The translations under genes and the position numbers were made by a program. A model generated the notes under the pieces. That model was given only the letters and a program-made list of their open reading frames with translations, had not been told where the DNA came from and searched no databases. From Sphingomonas sp. Leaf412 (lineage in GTDB: Bacteria; Pseudomonadota; Alphaproteobacteria; Sphingomonadales; Sphingomonadaceae), in assembly GCF_001425405.1 (NCBI RefSeq), contig NZ_LMQP01000004.1, positions 47,103 to 85,155 on the forward strand: a stretch of 38,053 nucleotides of DNA. The letters run 5' to 3'. Positions 8,580-15,311 of this stretch are shown piece after piece (position 1 is the first letter of the stretch; each line of letters begins with the position of its first letter).

Positions 8580-9650
8580 TCAGCGCCCGACCATCGTCGA
8601 ACGCGCGATCTTCCACACCAGCCCCGGCATCCCGCGATAGCTGGCCTTGTGATACGGCGATTCCGCCTCGACCAGCGCGCCGATGCGCCGGTGCGCCTCG
8701 CCCAGGTTGTGATACGGCACGCCCGGCAGCAGGTGGTGCAGCGCGTGGTAGCGCAGCCCCACCGGCGCCCACAGCATCGGCAGAAGGGCGGGCGGCGGCA
8801 CGTTCACGGTGTCGAGATATTGCGCGGTCACCGTCATCGCTTCCCCGTCATTCTCCCACAGGTGCGCCACCAGCGTCCGCAGCTGGTTCACCACCGCCAC
8901 GCCCGCGGCGATTCCCATGCCGATCGCGAAAGCGCGCAGTGGGATGACGCCGGTCGCGACCATCGCCAGCAACGCGATCGCCCACAGGCTGCACGCGATC
9001 TCCAGCCGCTCCCACAGCGTCTTCGCCGCGCCGTCGGGCATGCGACGGCGGAAGTGCGGATTGATCGCCAGCGCGGAGTAACGCTCCACGATCGTACGGC
9101 GCAGCGACGGCACGAAGACCGACAGCGGCGACAGGACGGCGTAGCGGATCAGCAGCCCGACCGGCGCGAGCGCGCTGACCAGGATGAACACCGGCAACGT
9201 CCACGGCTTCATCAGCGCGAGCGGCAGATATTCCGGATCCTCGCTGGTGCCGTACCGCGTCTTGGCATGGTGCAGGTTGTGGACGCCCTCGTACATGAAG
9301 GACGGGATCAGCATCGGCACGCCGACCAGCACGTTCCAGCCCGCACGAAAATGCGGCAGGGCCGCATGTTTCATGTGGCTGACCTCGTGGATGAAGCTCA
9401 TCGCGCGATACAGTGCCAGCATCGACACGAGCGCCAGCGCGATCGTCCAGGCCGCCGACGCGGCCGTCACCGCGCCGACGAGCGCGGCATAGCCGATCAG
9501 CGAGGATGCGATCAGGTCGCCCCAGTAGATCGCCGCATTGGGGGCGTGCAGGTCGCGCGTCGCCTCCGCCGCGGCCTTCAGCATCGCCTTGTCGTCGGCG
9601 ATGACGGGGCGGGACGGCGCAGGCGCGCGTGCGAAGGCTAGGGTCGTCAT
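8580..9650 (-). CDS. Membrane fatty acid desaturase family protein
   Basis: A di-iron membrane desaturase/hydroxylase of about 356 aa. The three histidine boxes are HEVSHMKH, HNLHH and, near the C-terminus, HALHH, spaced as in the family, with hydrophobic helices between them. It would act on acyl chains in the inner membrane. The substrate cannot be read from sequence; candidates are phospholipid acyl groups or the acyl or sphingoid chain of sphingolipids, given the neighbours. I prefer the ATG at 9650 (upstream GGA at suitable spacing). The in-frame ATG at 9662 is an alternative, but a TATGTA -10-like hexamer sits only nine bases before it. It is divergent from the acyltransferase gene at 9768 and shares its promoter region. 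Confidence 0.88.
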   Translation of the reverse strand: MTTLAFARAPAPSRPVIADDKAMLKAAAEATRDLHAPNAAIYWGDLIASSLIGYAALVGAVTAASAAWTIALALVSMLALYRAMSFIHEVSHMKHAALPHFRAGWNVLVGVPMLIPSFMYEGVHNLHHAKTRYGTSEDPEYLPLALMKPWTLPVFILVSALAPVGLLIRYAVLSPLSVFVPSLRRTIVERYSALAINPHFRRRMPDGAAKTLWERLEIACSLWAIALLAMVATGVIPLRAFAIGMGIAAGVAVVNQLRTLVAHLWENDGEAMTVTAQYLDTVNVPPPALLPMLWAPVGLRYHALHHLLPGVPYHNLGEAHRRIGALVEAESPYHKASYRGMPGLVWKIARSTMVGR

Positions 9651-9767
9651 GACGTTGTCCATTGCCCCTACATAGTGGCGACACGGTGACGCGATAAGGT
9701 TCTGGACGCCCCGGAACCGCGCAAATGCCCGCTCGCCATGATCGACGCAGGCGTTTATTCGCCCCGC

Positions 9768-10922
9768 ATGAGCGCGTCCGTCCAGATCGTCCCCGTCGCC
9801 ACGAACCGCCAGCGCAAGGCGTTCGTCGACCTTCCCTTCCGCCTGTATCGCGACGATCCCAACTGGGTTCCGCCGCTGAAGGGGGAGGCGCTGGGCCTCA
9901 TCACGCCCGAAAAGAACGGCTGGTTCAGCCATGCGGAGGCGCAACTGTTCCTGGCGATGCGCGGCGGACAGGTCGTCGGCCGGATTTCGGCGCATATCGA
10001 CACGCTGGCGCAGAAGATGCCCGCCGAGCAGGGGTTCGGCCCCGGCTCGGGACAATGGGGATTGATGGAGGCGGAGGACGAAGCGACCTTCCGCCTCCTG
10101 CTCGACCGCGCGGAAACATGGCTGCGCGACCATGGCGTGACCCGCGCGCTGGGTCCGATCAGCATGTCGATCTGGGAAGAGCCGGGGCTGCTGGTCGCTG
10201 GCAACGATCATCCCCCCACGGTCATGATGGGGCATCACAAGGCCGAATATCGCGGCTGGGTGGAGCGCGCGGGGTATCGCCCGGTCAAGCAGCTGCTGAC
10301 GTACGACCTGGACATCACGCAGGAATTCCCCCCGCTGGTCCGCCGCATCATCCGGTCGGGCGAGAAGAACCCGTCGATCGTGATCCGCGAGGTCGACAAG
10401 TCGAAGTTCTTCGAGGAAGCGCACATCATCCTCGAAATCCTGAACGACGCCTGGTCCGACAATTGGGGCTTCGTCCCCCTGACCGAGCCGGAGATCGCGG
10501 ACGTGGGGGTCAAGTTGAAGCCGATCGTCTTCAACGACCTGATCCGCATCGCGGAGGTCGACGGCAGGCCCGTTGCGTTCATGATTACGCTGCCCGACCT
10601 GAACGAGGCGATCGCGCCGCTGAAGGGGTCGCTGCTGCCGTTCGGCTGGGCGAAGCTGTTGCTGTGGCTGCGCCGGCCGCAGGTCCGCACGATGCGCGTG
10701 CCGTTGATGGGGGTGCGCAAGGAACTGCAATCCTCGCGCTTAGCAGGGCAGCTGGCGTTCATGATGATCGAGGCGATCCGGCTGGCCGCGATCACCCGCT
10801 ACGGCGCATCGCGCGGCGAGATCGGCTGGGTCCTGGACGACAACCAGGGCATGAACTCAATCGCCACCGCGATTGAGAGCCGCGTGAACAAGGTGTATCA
10901 GGTGTACGAAAAGGCGTTGTGA
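9768..10922 (+). CDS. GNAT-like N-acyltransferase family protein; candidate bacterial ceramide synthase
   Basis: A 384-aa soluble protein of an alphaproteobacterial family often labelled N-acetyltransferase or, misleadingly, dATP pyrophosphohydrolase. Recognisable blocks are FVDLPFRLYRDDPNWVPPL near the N-terminus, AQLFLAMRGGQVVGRISAHI (GNAT-like beta strands), WGLMEAEDE, LGPISMSIWEEPGLLV, MMGHHK and the C-terminal GEIGWVLDDNQGMNSIA. The ATG at 9768 fits the family N-terminus better than the in-frame ATG at 9738. In Caulobacter the ceramide synthase that N-acylates the sphingoid base is a GNAT-type acyltransferase encoded near spt. Placement 5.6 kb from spt and beside a desaturase makes this gene a candidate, but similar proteins occur in alphaproteobacteria not known for sphingolipids, so the role is a hypothesis. 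Confidence 0.7.
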   Translation: MSASVQIVPVATNRQRKAFVDLPFRLYRDDPNWVPPLKGEALGLITPEKNGWFSHAEAQLFLAMRGGQVVGRISAHIDTLAQKMPAEQGFGPGSGQWGLMEAEDEATFRLLLDRAETWLRDHGVTRALGPISMSIWEEPGLLVAGNDHPPTVMMGHHKAEYRGWVERAGYRPVKQLLTYDLDITQEFPPLVRRIIRSGEKNPSIVIREVDKSKFFEEAHIILEILNDAWSDNWGFVPLTEPEIADVGVKLKPIVFNDLIRIAEVDGRPVAFMITLPDLNEAIAPLKGSLLPFGWAKLLLWLRRPQVRTMRVPLMGVRKELQSSRLAGQLAFMMIEAIRLAAITRYGASRGEIGWVLDDNQGMNSIATAIESRVNKVYQVYEKAL

Positions 10923-10939
10923 TCGCCGCGCCCCGGCTC

Positions 10940-10966
10940 GGCACCGGCCCGCCTCGGGCCGGTGCC
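10940..10966. terminator. Perfect 12-bp hairpin between convergent genes
   Basis: GGCACCGGCCCG (10940-10951) and CGGGCCGGTGCC (10955-10966) pair fully around the loop CCT. It lies between the stop of the acyltransferase gene and the stop of the small secreted protein gene on the other strand, so it can fold in both transcripts. No T tract follows on either strand, so bidirectional termination is inferred from position and stability only. Confidence 0.55.
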
Positions 10967-10979
10967 GTCCGGTCGTCGC

Positions 10980-11219
10980 TCACAGGCCGGCGGGCAGATC
11001 GACGTTCATCGCGCGCCATTCGCTGCGCGTGTGGCAGGCCTTGCGCGGGATGTTCGATCCGATGATCGTATCGACCAGGCAGACGCGCTGCTCGCGGACC
11101 TTCGGTGCGACCATGCCGTCCTGCGCGGCAGCTTCGGTCACGGGCTTGGGCGCGAGCGGCTCGGCCGGCGCGGGCGTGGCGACGGAAAGGGCGGTGGCGG
11201 CGACGAAAAGAATGTTCAT
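10980..11219 (-). CDS. Small secreted protein with a C-terminal cysteine pair, unknown function
   Basis: A 79-aa protein with an evident Sec signal peptide (MNILFVAATALSVATPAPA, cleavage probably after APA). The mature part is ~55 residues and ends RVCLVDTIIGSNIPRKACHT followed by RSEWRAMNVDLPAGL. The two cysteines suggest a disulfide in the periplasm. The ATG at 11219 is favoured by GGGAGA six bases upstream; longer in-frame starts would bury the signal sequence. I recognise this as a type of short hypothetical protein common in sphingomonads but know of no function. It is a single gene with its own AT-rich upstream region. Confidence 0.7.
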   Translation of the reverse strand: MNILFVAATALSVATPAPAEPLAPKPVTEAAAQDGMVAPKVREQRVCLVDTIIGSNIPRKACHTRSEWRAMNVDLPAGL

Positions 11220-11304
11220 GGCAAGTCTCCCAGACATCCCGACGACCGGGACGCAGGAAGCGTTGCATCCGCCGTGCCAACCTTGTTTATCCCGACTATT
11301 CAGG

Positions 11305-11336
11305 CACTTGAGAGATTTCACACAAGTGTAGTACTA
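11305..11336 (-). promoter_or_regulatory. AT-rich upstream region with inverted repeats (possible promoter/operator)
   Basis: Compared with its GC-rich surroundings this stretch is markedly AT-rich. It holds the inverted repeat CACTTG (11305-11310) / CAAGTG (11323-11328), next to the palindrome TAGTACTA (11329-11336). On the minus strand, TTGTGT and TGAATA are 17 bp apart, a weak promoter match upstream of the small secreted protein gene. An operator function is speculative. Confidence 0.3.
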
Positions 11337-11377
11337 GAATAACACGCCAACGCCCGGCGCGATCCGCCACTATCTGG

Positions 11378-12151
11378 TCAGAACAGCACCGCACCCCCCA
11401 GGACGATACGCAGCGAAGGTGCCTGCGCGTCGAGACCCGCGGCCACCAGCAGGTCCAGCTGCATGCGCGGCCGCACCTCCCACGCGATCGACGCCGCGGT
11501 CAGGACCTGCGTCTGCGCCCTCGCGGGATCGTCGTCGCGGCGCCCCGATACCTCCACCACCGCGGTCACCGTATCGGCCAGGTCGCGCCCCAGGCCGAGC
11601 GTCAGCGCCCCGGCCGGATGCCGCCCGGTGCGCGAGGCGTTCGTTTCGGCGTCGACCTCCCCCGTCAGCGCCAGCGACCATTTCCCCATCTCCCAGGACA
11701 CCGGCACGACCAGCCCCGCGCTCCAATCCCCGCGCCCCAGCCCGTCGGTCGCGGTCGGCAATGTCGCGAATCCTTCGATCGCGATCGACAGCCCCTCCCC
11801 GTCCGGGTGCCGCAGGTTGCGGCGGATGCCGAGCCGCACGTCCCCGGTCCCGGTCGCGACCGTGCGCAGACCGTTCTCCCGCGACACCAGATGCGACAGC
11901 GGCGTCCATCCGACCTGCGCCTCGGTCCGGTCGTCGATCCCGGTGCGCAGCAGAAGGTCGCCGACCAGGATCGACGTCGCATCGCCGTCGCGCTGCCAAT
12001 CGACGCCCGATGCTTCCACCAGCACGCGGCCGGGATCGGTGATGCAGGTCGACGTGCCGACGCTGGGCCGGTTGGGGCAGAAGCGGGGACCGTCCTGCGC
12101 GATCGCGGGGGTCGCGGCGACGAGCAGCAGCGCCGCCGCCGCGCGGATCAT
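11378..12151 (-). CDS. Outer-membrane beta-barrel protein, MetA-pathway/transporter-like family
   Basis: A 257-aa secreted protein. The signal peptide is MIRAAAALLLVAATPAIAQ. The mature part consists of alternating amphipathic strands (TEAQVGWTPLSHLV, GDVRLGIRRNLRH, GLSIAIEGFATLPT, WSLALTGEVDAETNAS) and ends in a terminal Phe (GGAVLF), as expected for a protein inserted by the BAM complex. It resembles the family labelled putative MetA-pathway of phenol degradation, which despite the name is an uncharacterised barrel family. A cysteine pair follows the signal peptide (FCPNRPSVGTSTC). The start overlaps the xthA stop (ATGA), so translation is coupled. Substrate unknown. Confidence 0.78.
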   Translation of the reverse strand: MIRAAAALLLVAATPAIAQDGPRFCPNRPSVGTSTCITDPGRVLVEASGVDWQRDGDATSILVGDLLLRTGIDDRTEAQVGWTPLSHLVSRENGLRTVATGTGDVRLGIRRNLRHPDGEGLSIAIEGFATLPTATDGLGRGDWSAGLVVPVSWEMGKWSLALTGEVDAETNASRTGRHPAGALTLGLGRDLADTVTAVVEVSGRRDDDPARAQTQVLTAASIAWEVRPRMQLDLLVAAGLDAQAPSLRIVLGGAVLF

Positions 12152-12918
12152 CGCAGGCGCACCCACGTCGGCGCATGATCGCTGGCCTTTTCGCGCCCGC
12201 GATACTCCTTGTCGACGCCCGCCTCGACCAGCCGGTCCGCGACCGCGGGCGACAGGAGCAGGTGATCGATCCGGAACCCCGCGTCACGCTGCCACGCGCC
12301 CGCCTGATAATCCCAGAACGTCCAGACGCCGCCCTTCGGCCGTCGCGTCCGCAGGGCGTCGGTCCATCCCTGCGCCAGCAGTGCGCGATAGCCGCCCCGG
12401 CTTTCCGGCTGCATCAGGGCGTCGTCCGCCATCGCGCGGACCGAAAAGGTATCGTCGTCGTTCGGGATGACGTTGTAATCCCCGGCCAGCACCGTCGGCA
12501 CTTCCTCCGCCAGCAGGTCGCGCGCACGTTCGCGCAGCCGCTCGATCCAGCGCAGCTTGTAGTCGAATTTCGGCCCCGGCCGCGGATTGCCGTTGGGCAG
12601 GTAGATCGACGCGACCACCAGTCCGCCGACGTCGCATTCCAGGTAACGGCTGTGCAGGTCTTCGTCCTCGCCCGCCAGCCCGCGTCGCCGCTCGACCGGG
12701 TCGACGCCGCGCGCGAGCACCGCCACGCCGTTGAAACCCTTCTGCCCGTGCCACACCGCGCCATAGCCCGCGCCGCGCACATCGGCCTCCGGAAAGGTCT
12801 CGTCGCTGGATTTCAGTTCCTGAAGGCAGACGATGTCGGGCTTCTGCTCGTCGAGATATTCGAGCAGCCGCGGCAACCGCGCCTTGATGCCGTTGACGTT
12901 GTAGGAGACGATCTTCAC
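12148..12918 (-). CDS. xthA: Exodeoxyribonuclease III (AP endonuclease)
   Basis: Mg2+-dependent 3'-5' exonuclease and apurinic/apyrimidinic endonuclease for base excision repair. The 256 aa start at a GTG (12918) ten bases after the erpA stop and read MKIVSYNVNGIKARL. Active-site motifs are LQELKSSDE (metal-binding Glu), YLPNGNP, AGDYNV (Asp/Asn) and the C-terminal SDHAPTWV His. No ATG fits the conserved N-terminus; the frame is open upstream but overlaps erpA. It lies in a minus-strand run erpA-xthA-barrel gene with very tight spacing. Confidence 0.95.
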   Translation of the reverse strand: MKIVSYNVNGIKARLPRLLEYLDEQKPDIVCLQELKSSDETFPEADVRGAGYGAVWHGQKGFNGVAVLARGVDPVERRRGLAGEDEDLHSRYLECDVGGLVVASIYLPNGNPRPGPKFDYKLRWIERLRERARDLLAEEVPTVLAGDYNVIPNDDDTFSVRAMADDALMQPESRGGYRALLAQGWTDALRTRRPKGGVWTFWDYQAGAWQRDAGFRIDHLLLSPAVADRLVEAGVDKEYRGREKASDHAPTWVRLR

Positions 12919-12928
12919 GTCGCCGGTC

Positions 12929-13264
12929 TTACACCGAGAAGCTGGTCCCGCAACCGCAGCCGCTGGCGGCGTTCGGATTCTCGACCCTGAATGCCGCGCC
13001 GCCGAGCGATTCGACATAATCCACCGCGCATCCGCGGACCAGGTCGAGGCTGACATCGTCGACGACCAGCCGCACCCCGTCGGTTTCGGCGATGGTGTCA
13101 GCCGCCTCGGGCGCATCGGCAAATCCGAACCGATACTGGAAACCGGAACAGCCCCCGCCCTCCACGGACAGCCGCAGGATCGCCGGCTTCCCCTGTCGCG
13201 TCGCGATCGCGGCGACGCGCGCGGCGGCGGCGGGGGTCAGGGCGATGTCGGGTGCGGTGGCCAT
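12929..13264 (-). CDS. erpA: Iron-sulfur cluster insertion protein, ErpA/IscA type
   Basis: A-type carrier that receives Fe-S clusters and hands them to apoproteins. It is 111 aa with the three invariant cysteines visible: C39 in EGGGCSGFQY, and C103 and C105 in SGCGCGTSFSV. The ErpA/IscA choice follows gene context (single gene, not within an isc or suf cluster) and is less sure than the family. A CTATCT hexamer lies just upstream of the ATG with no purine-rich Shine-Dalgarno, so the mRNA may be leaderless or nearly so (inference). Downstream xthA probably shares the transcript. Confidence 0.93.
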   Translation of the reverse strand: MATAPDIALTPAAAARVAAIATRQGKPAILRLSVEGGGCSGFQYRFGFADAPEAADTIAETDGVRLVVDDVSLDLVRGCAVDYVESLGGAAFRVENPNAASGCGCGTSFSV

Positions 13265-13397
13265 GGGGGGGAGATAGGGCGCGACGACGGCGGCGGCAAT
13301 GGCGGGGGCGGCACTGCGTTCTCCCGCGCATGTGGAAGCCCGGCGTTACGTGCGGCGCGATCGTGACGCCGTGTTTCCGGCGATCGGCGGACCATCC

Positions 13398-13429
13398 AAA
13401 AAAAGGGCCGGCACCTTTCGGCACCGGCC
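13398..13429 (-). terminator. Rho-independent terminator of the M23 peptidase gene
   Basis: On the minus strand a 10-bp stem (GGCCGGTGCC / GGTGCCGGCC, two G-T wobbles) closes a GAAA tetraloop and is followed by C and seven T. Stem arms are 13420-13429 and 13406-13415; the T tract is complementary to 13398-13404. It lies 27 bp beyond the peptidase stop. This is the clearest intrinsic terminator in the window together with that at 22326. Confidence 0.88.
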
Positions 13430-13455
13430 TTCCCGTCCGTCGCGCCCGTGGGACG

Positions 13456-14607
13456 TCAATCCTGCGGGGCGGGCCCGCCCGTCGAAACCGGGATCGCCTT
13501 CACGGCGCGATCCTGCGCGGCGAGAAGATAGTCGCCGGTGGTCAGGAACGGCACCGGGTTCACCGCGTGGCCGTCCATCCGGACCTCGTAATGGAGGTGC
13601 GGACCGGTCGACCGCCCGGTCGAGCCGAGCAGGCCGATGATCTGGCCGCGGCGAACGCGGGTGTTGTCGGACACGATGATCTTGGAAAGATGGCCGTACC
13701 GGGTCGCGATACCCTTGCCGTGGTTGATCTCGACCATGTTGCCGTACCCGCCCTGCCGCGCCGCATGCGCCACGATGCCGTCGGCGGTGGCGTAGATCGG
13801 TGTGCCGGTCGGGCCGGGGATATCGACACCGGCGTGCATCGCGGCGGTACCGCGGAAGGGGTCGGACCGGATGCCGAAATTGCTGGTGAAGGTCAGCTTC
13901 TCGACCGGCTGTACCGACGGGATCGCGATCGTGCCCTGTTCCAGCCGGTCCAGCTTCTTCCAGGTCATGAACAGGCTGCGGAACTGCGCGTCGGCGTTCA
14001 GGTTCGCGCGTGCCTCCGCGCTGCCCGCCTCGATCAGCGGGCCGCCGGTCGCGATGCGGCCCGACACGCCCAGCTTCTTCAGTTCACGGCGCGCCAGCGT
14101 GTAGCGAGCGGCCAGGTGGTCGTTCGCCAGCGCGGCCAGTTCGCCCTGGCGCTGCTCGACGCGCAGCAACGGCGCGATCGCATGCGCGGTCAGCCTGTCG
14201 CCCGCGGGATCGAGGCGGAGCGCCGCGAGCGCCAGCTGCTTCTTCTCACCCGCGCCGGTCAGCGCGGCGTTCAGCAATGCCTGACGCTGTTCGATCCGCT
14301 CGGCATGGACCTGGGCGGTGGCGCGGATCTTCGCGACGCGCGCCTGCATGCCGGCGAGCTGGCGTTCCATCTTCACGATGCGGGTGCCGTGGGCCGGCTC
14401 GCCCGGTGCGGAAACCATGTGGCTCGCGCCGTAACCGGCGAAACCGATCAGTGCCGCGCCCGCGACCGCGATGGCGCCCTGCGCCGCCCCGCCCACCGAC
14501 ACCCGCCGCAACCCGCGGCCGTCGTGGAAGATGACCTGGCGCGGCGACAGGAGCGTGCGGCAACGAGCGGCGAAACTACTCGGCAGCTCGGACGTGGATG
14601 AACTCAT
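13456..14607 (-). CDS. M23 family metallopeptidase (LytM/DD-endopeptidase type), membrane-anchored
   Basis: Peptidoglycan-directed zinc endopeptidase, 383 aa. Order: cytoplasmic N-terminus, one TM segment (about 50-70, GAIAVAGAALIGFAGYGASH), a periplasmic coiled coil (about 85-210), and the C-terminal M23 domain. The zinc and catalytic motifs are intact: HAGVD (H-x3-D) in AAMHAGVDIPG and HLH in TGPHLHYEVRMDGH, so it should be an active hydrolase and not an EnvC-like activator. The ATG at 14607 has GGGG four bases upstream; the longer open frame upstream lacks coding character. The ~257-bp region before it holds a TTAACCAT motif. Strong terminator downstream. Confidence 0.92.
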   Translation of the reverse strand: MSSSTSELPSSFAARCRTLLSPRQVIFHDGRGLRRVSVGGAAQGAIAVAGAALIGFAGYGASHMVSAPGEPAHGTRIVKMERQLAGMQARVAKIRATAQVHAERIEQRQALLNAALTGAGEKKQLALAALRLDPAGDRLTAHAIAPLLRVEQRQGELAALANDHLAARYTLARRELKKLGVSGRIATGGPLIEAGSAEARANLNADAQFRSLFMTWKKLDRLEQGTIAIPSVQPVEKLTFTSNFGIRSDPFRGTAAMHAGVDIPGPTGTPIYATADGIVAHAARQGGYGNMVEINHGKGIATRYGHLSKIIVSDNTRVRRGQIIGLLGSTGRSTGPHLHYEVRMDGHAVNPVPFLTTGDYLLAAQDRAVKAIPVSTGGPAPQD

Positions 14608-14840
14608 CGGACCCCGTCTATCGTTCGGGCGCGGGCCGCGGGCGAAGGCCCCCGGTCGCGCCGCGGTATCAGCAATCAGGTGGGCGTCCCCCGCCTTCCC
14701 TGGACGGCATCCGTGTGACCCGCATCGGGACGTTCCGGCAACCCCCGCACCCCCCGCGGCACGGTCAAGCGTCGGACAGGCGCGGTGAACGGTTGCAACA
14801 CGCAGAAGCACGCGCGGGTCGCGCCGCCGAACGTCACCGA

Positions 14841-14848
14841 ATGGTTAA
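14841..14848 (-). promoter_or_regulatory. TTAACCAT motif upstream of the M23 peptidase gene (possible CtrA half-site)
   Basis: On the minus strand this reads TTAACCAT, a form reported for CtrA-type half-sites in alphaproteobacteria. It lies in the 257-bp space between bcp and the peptidase gene, which otherwise holds no gene. A second identical motif is upstream of ecfG. An 8-mer alone is weak evidence. Confidence 0.25.
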
Positions 14849-14864
14849 TACCGAATCGGTCCGG

Positions 14865-15311
14865 TCACTGCCCGCGCGCCGCCGCCAGCACCGCTTCGGC
14901 ATGGCCCGGCACCTTCACCTTGCGCCATTCCCGCGCCAGTCTTCCGTCCGCGTCGAACAGGAACGTCGCGCGCTCGATCCCCATGTAGGTGCGCCCGTAC
15001 ATCTGCCGCTCGCCCCACACGCCGAACGCCTCGGTCACGCTGCCGTCCAGGTCGCTGGCCAGCGGAACGGTCAGCGCGTGCTTTGCCGCGAACTTCCCAT
15101 GCTTCGCCACGCTGTCGCGCGAGATGCCGAGCAGGGTCACGCCCGCGGCGGCGAATTCGTCCGCCAGTGCGGAGAAATCCTGCGCCTCGCGCGTGCAGCC
15201 GGGCGTATTGTCCTTGGGATAGAAATACACCACCAGCGGGCGATCGAGATCGTGCAGCTGCAACGGCGCGCCGTCGGCGTCGGTTGCGGTCACGTCGGGG
15301 AGGGTTTCCAT
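14865..15311 (-). CDS. bcp: Peroxiredoxin, Bcp/PrxQ type
   Basis: Thiol peroxidase that reduces hydrogen and organic peroxides; 148 aa, cytoplasmic. The peroxidatic cysteine is C39 in YPKDNTPGCTREA. The usual resolving cysteine of Bcp, five residues later, is replaced by Gln44, and no other cysteine exists in the protein, so it must work as a one-Cys enzyme with an external thiol. The start at 15311 is supported by AAGGAGAG six bases upstream and overlaps the last 22 bases of glnE in another frame, implying coupled translation. An in-frame ATG at 15329 is less well placed. Confidence 0.93.
   Translation of the reverse strand: METLPDVTATDADGAPLQLHDLDRPLVVYFYPKDNTPGCTREAQDFSALADEFAAAGVTLLGISRDSVAKHGKFAAKHALTVPLASDLDGSVTEAFGVWGERQMYGRTYMGIERATFLFDADGRLAREWRKVKVPGHAEAVLAAARGQ

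Noticed and set aside
9713..9737. GGAAC with downstream CGCC before the acyltransferase gene as an EcfG promoter
   Set aside because: Only two of four -10 bases match CGTT; judged chance.
14608..14864. Possible small RNA or gene in the space between the M23 peptidase and bcp
   Set aside because: No terminator-like hairpin with T tract, no tRNA or known RNA fold, and short frames lack codon bias.
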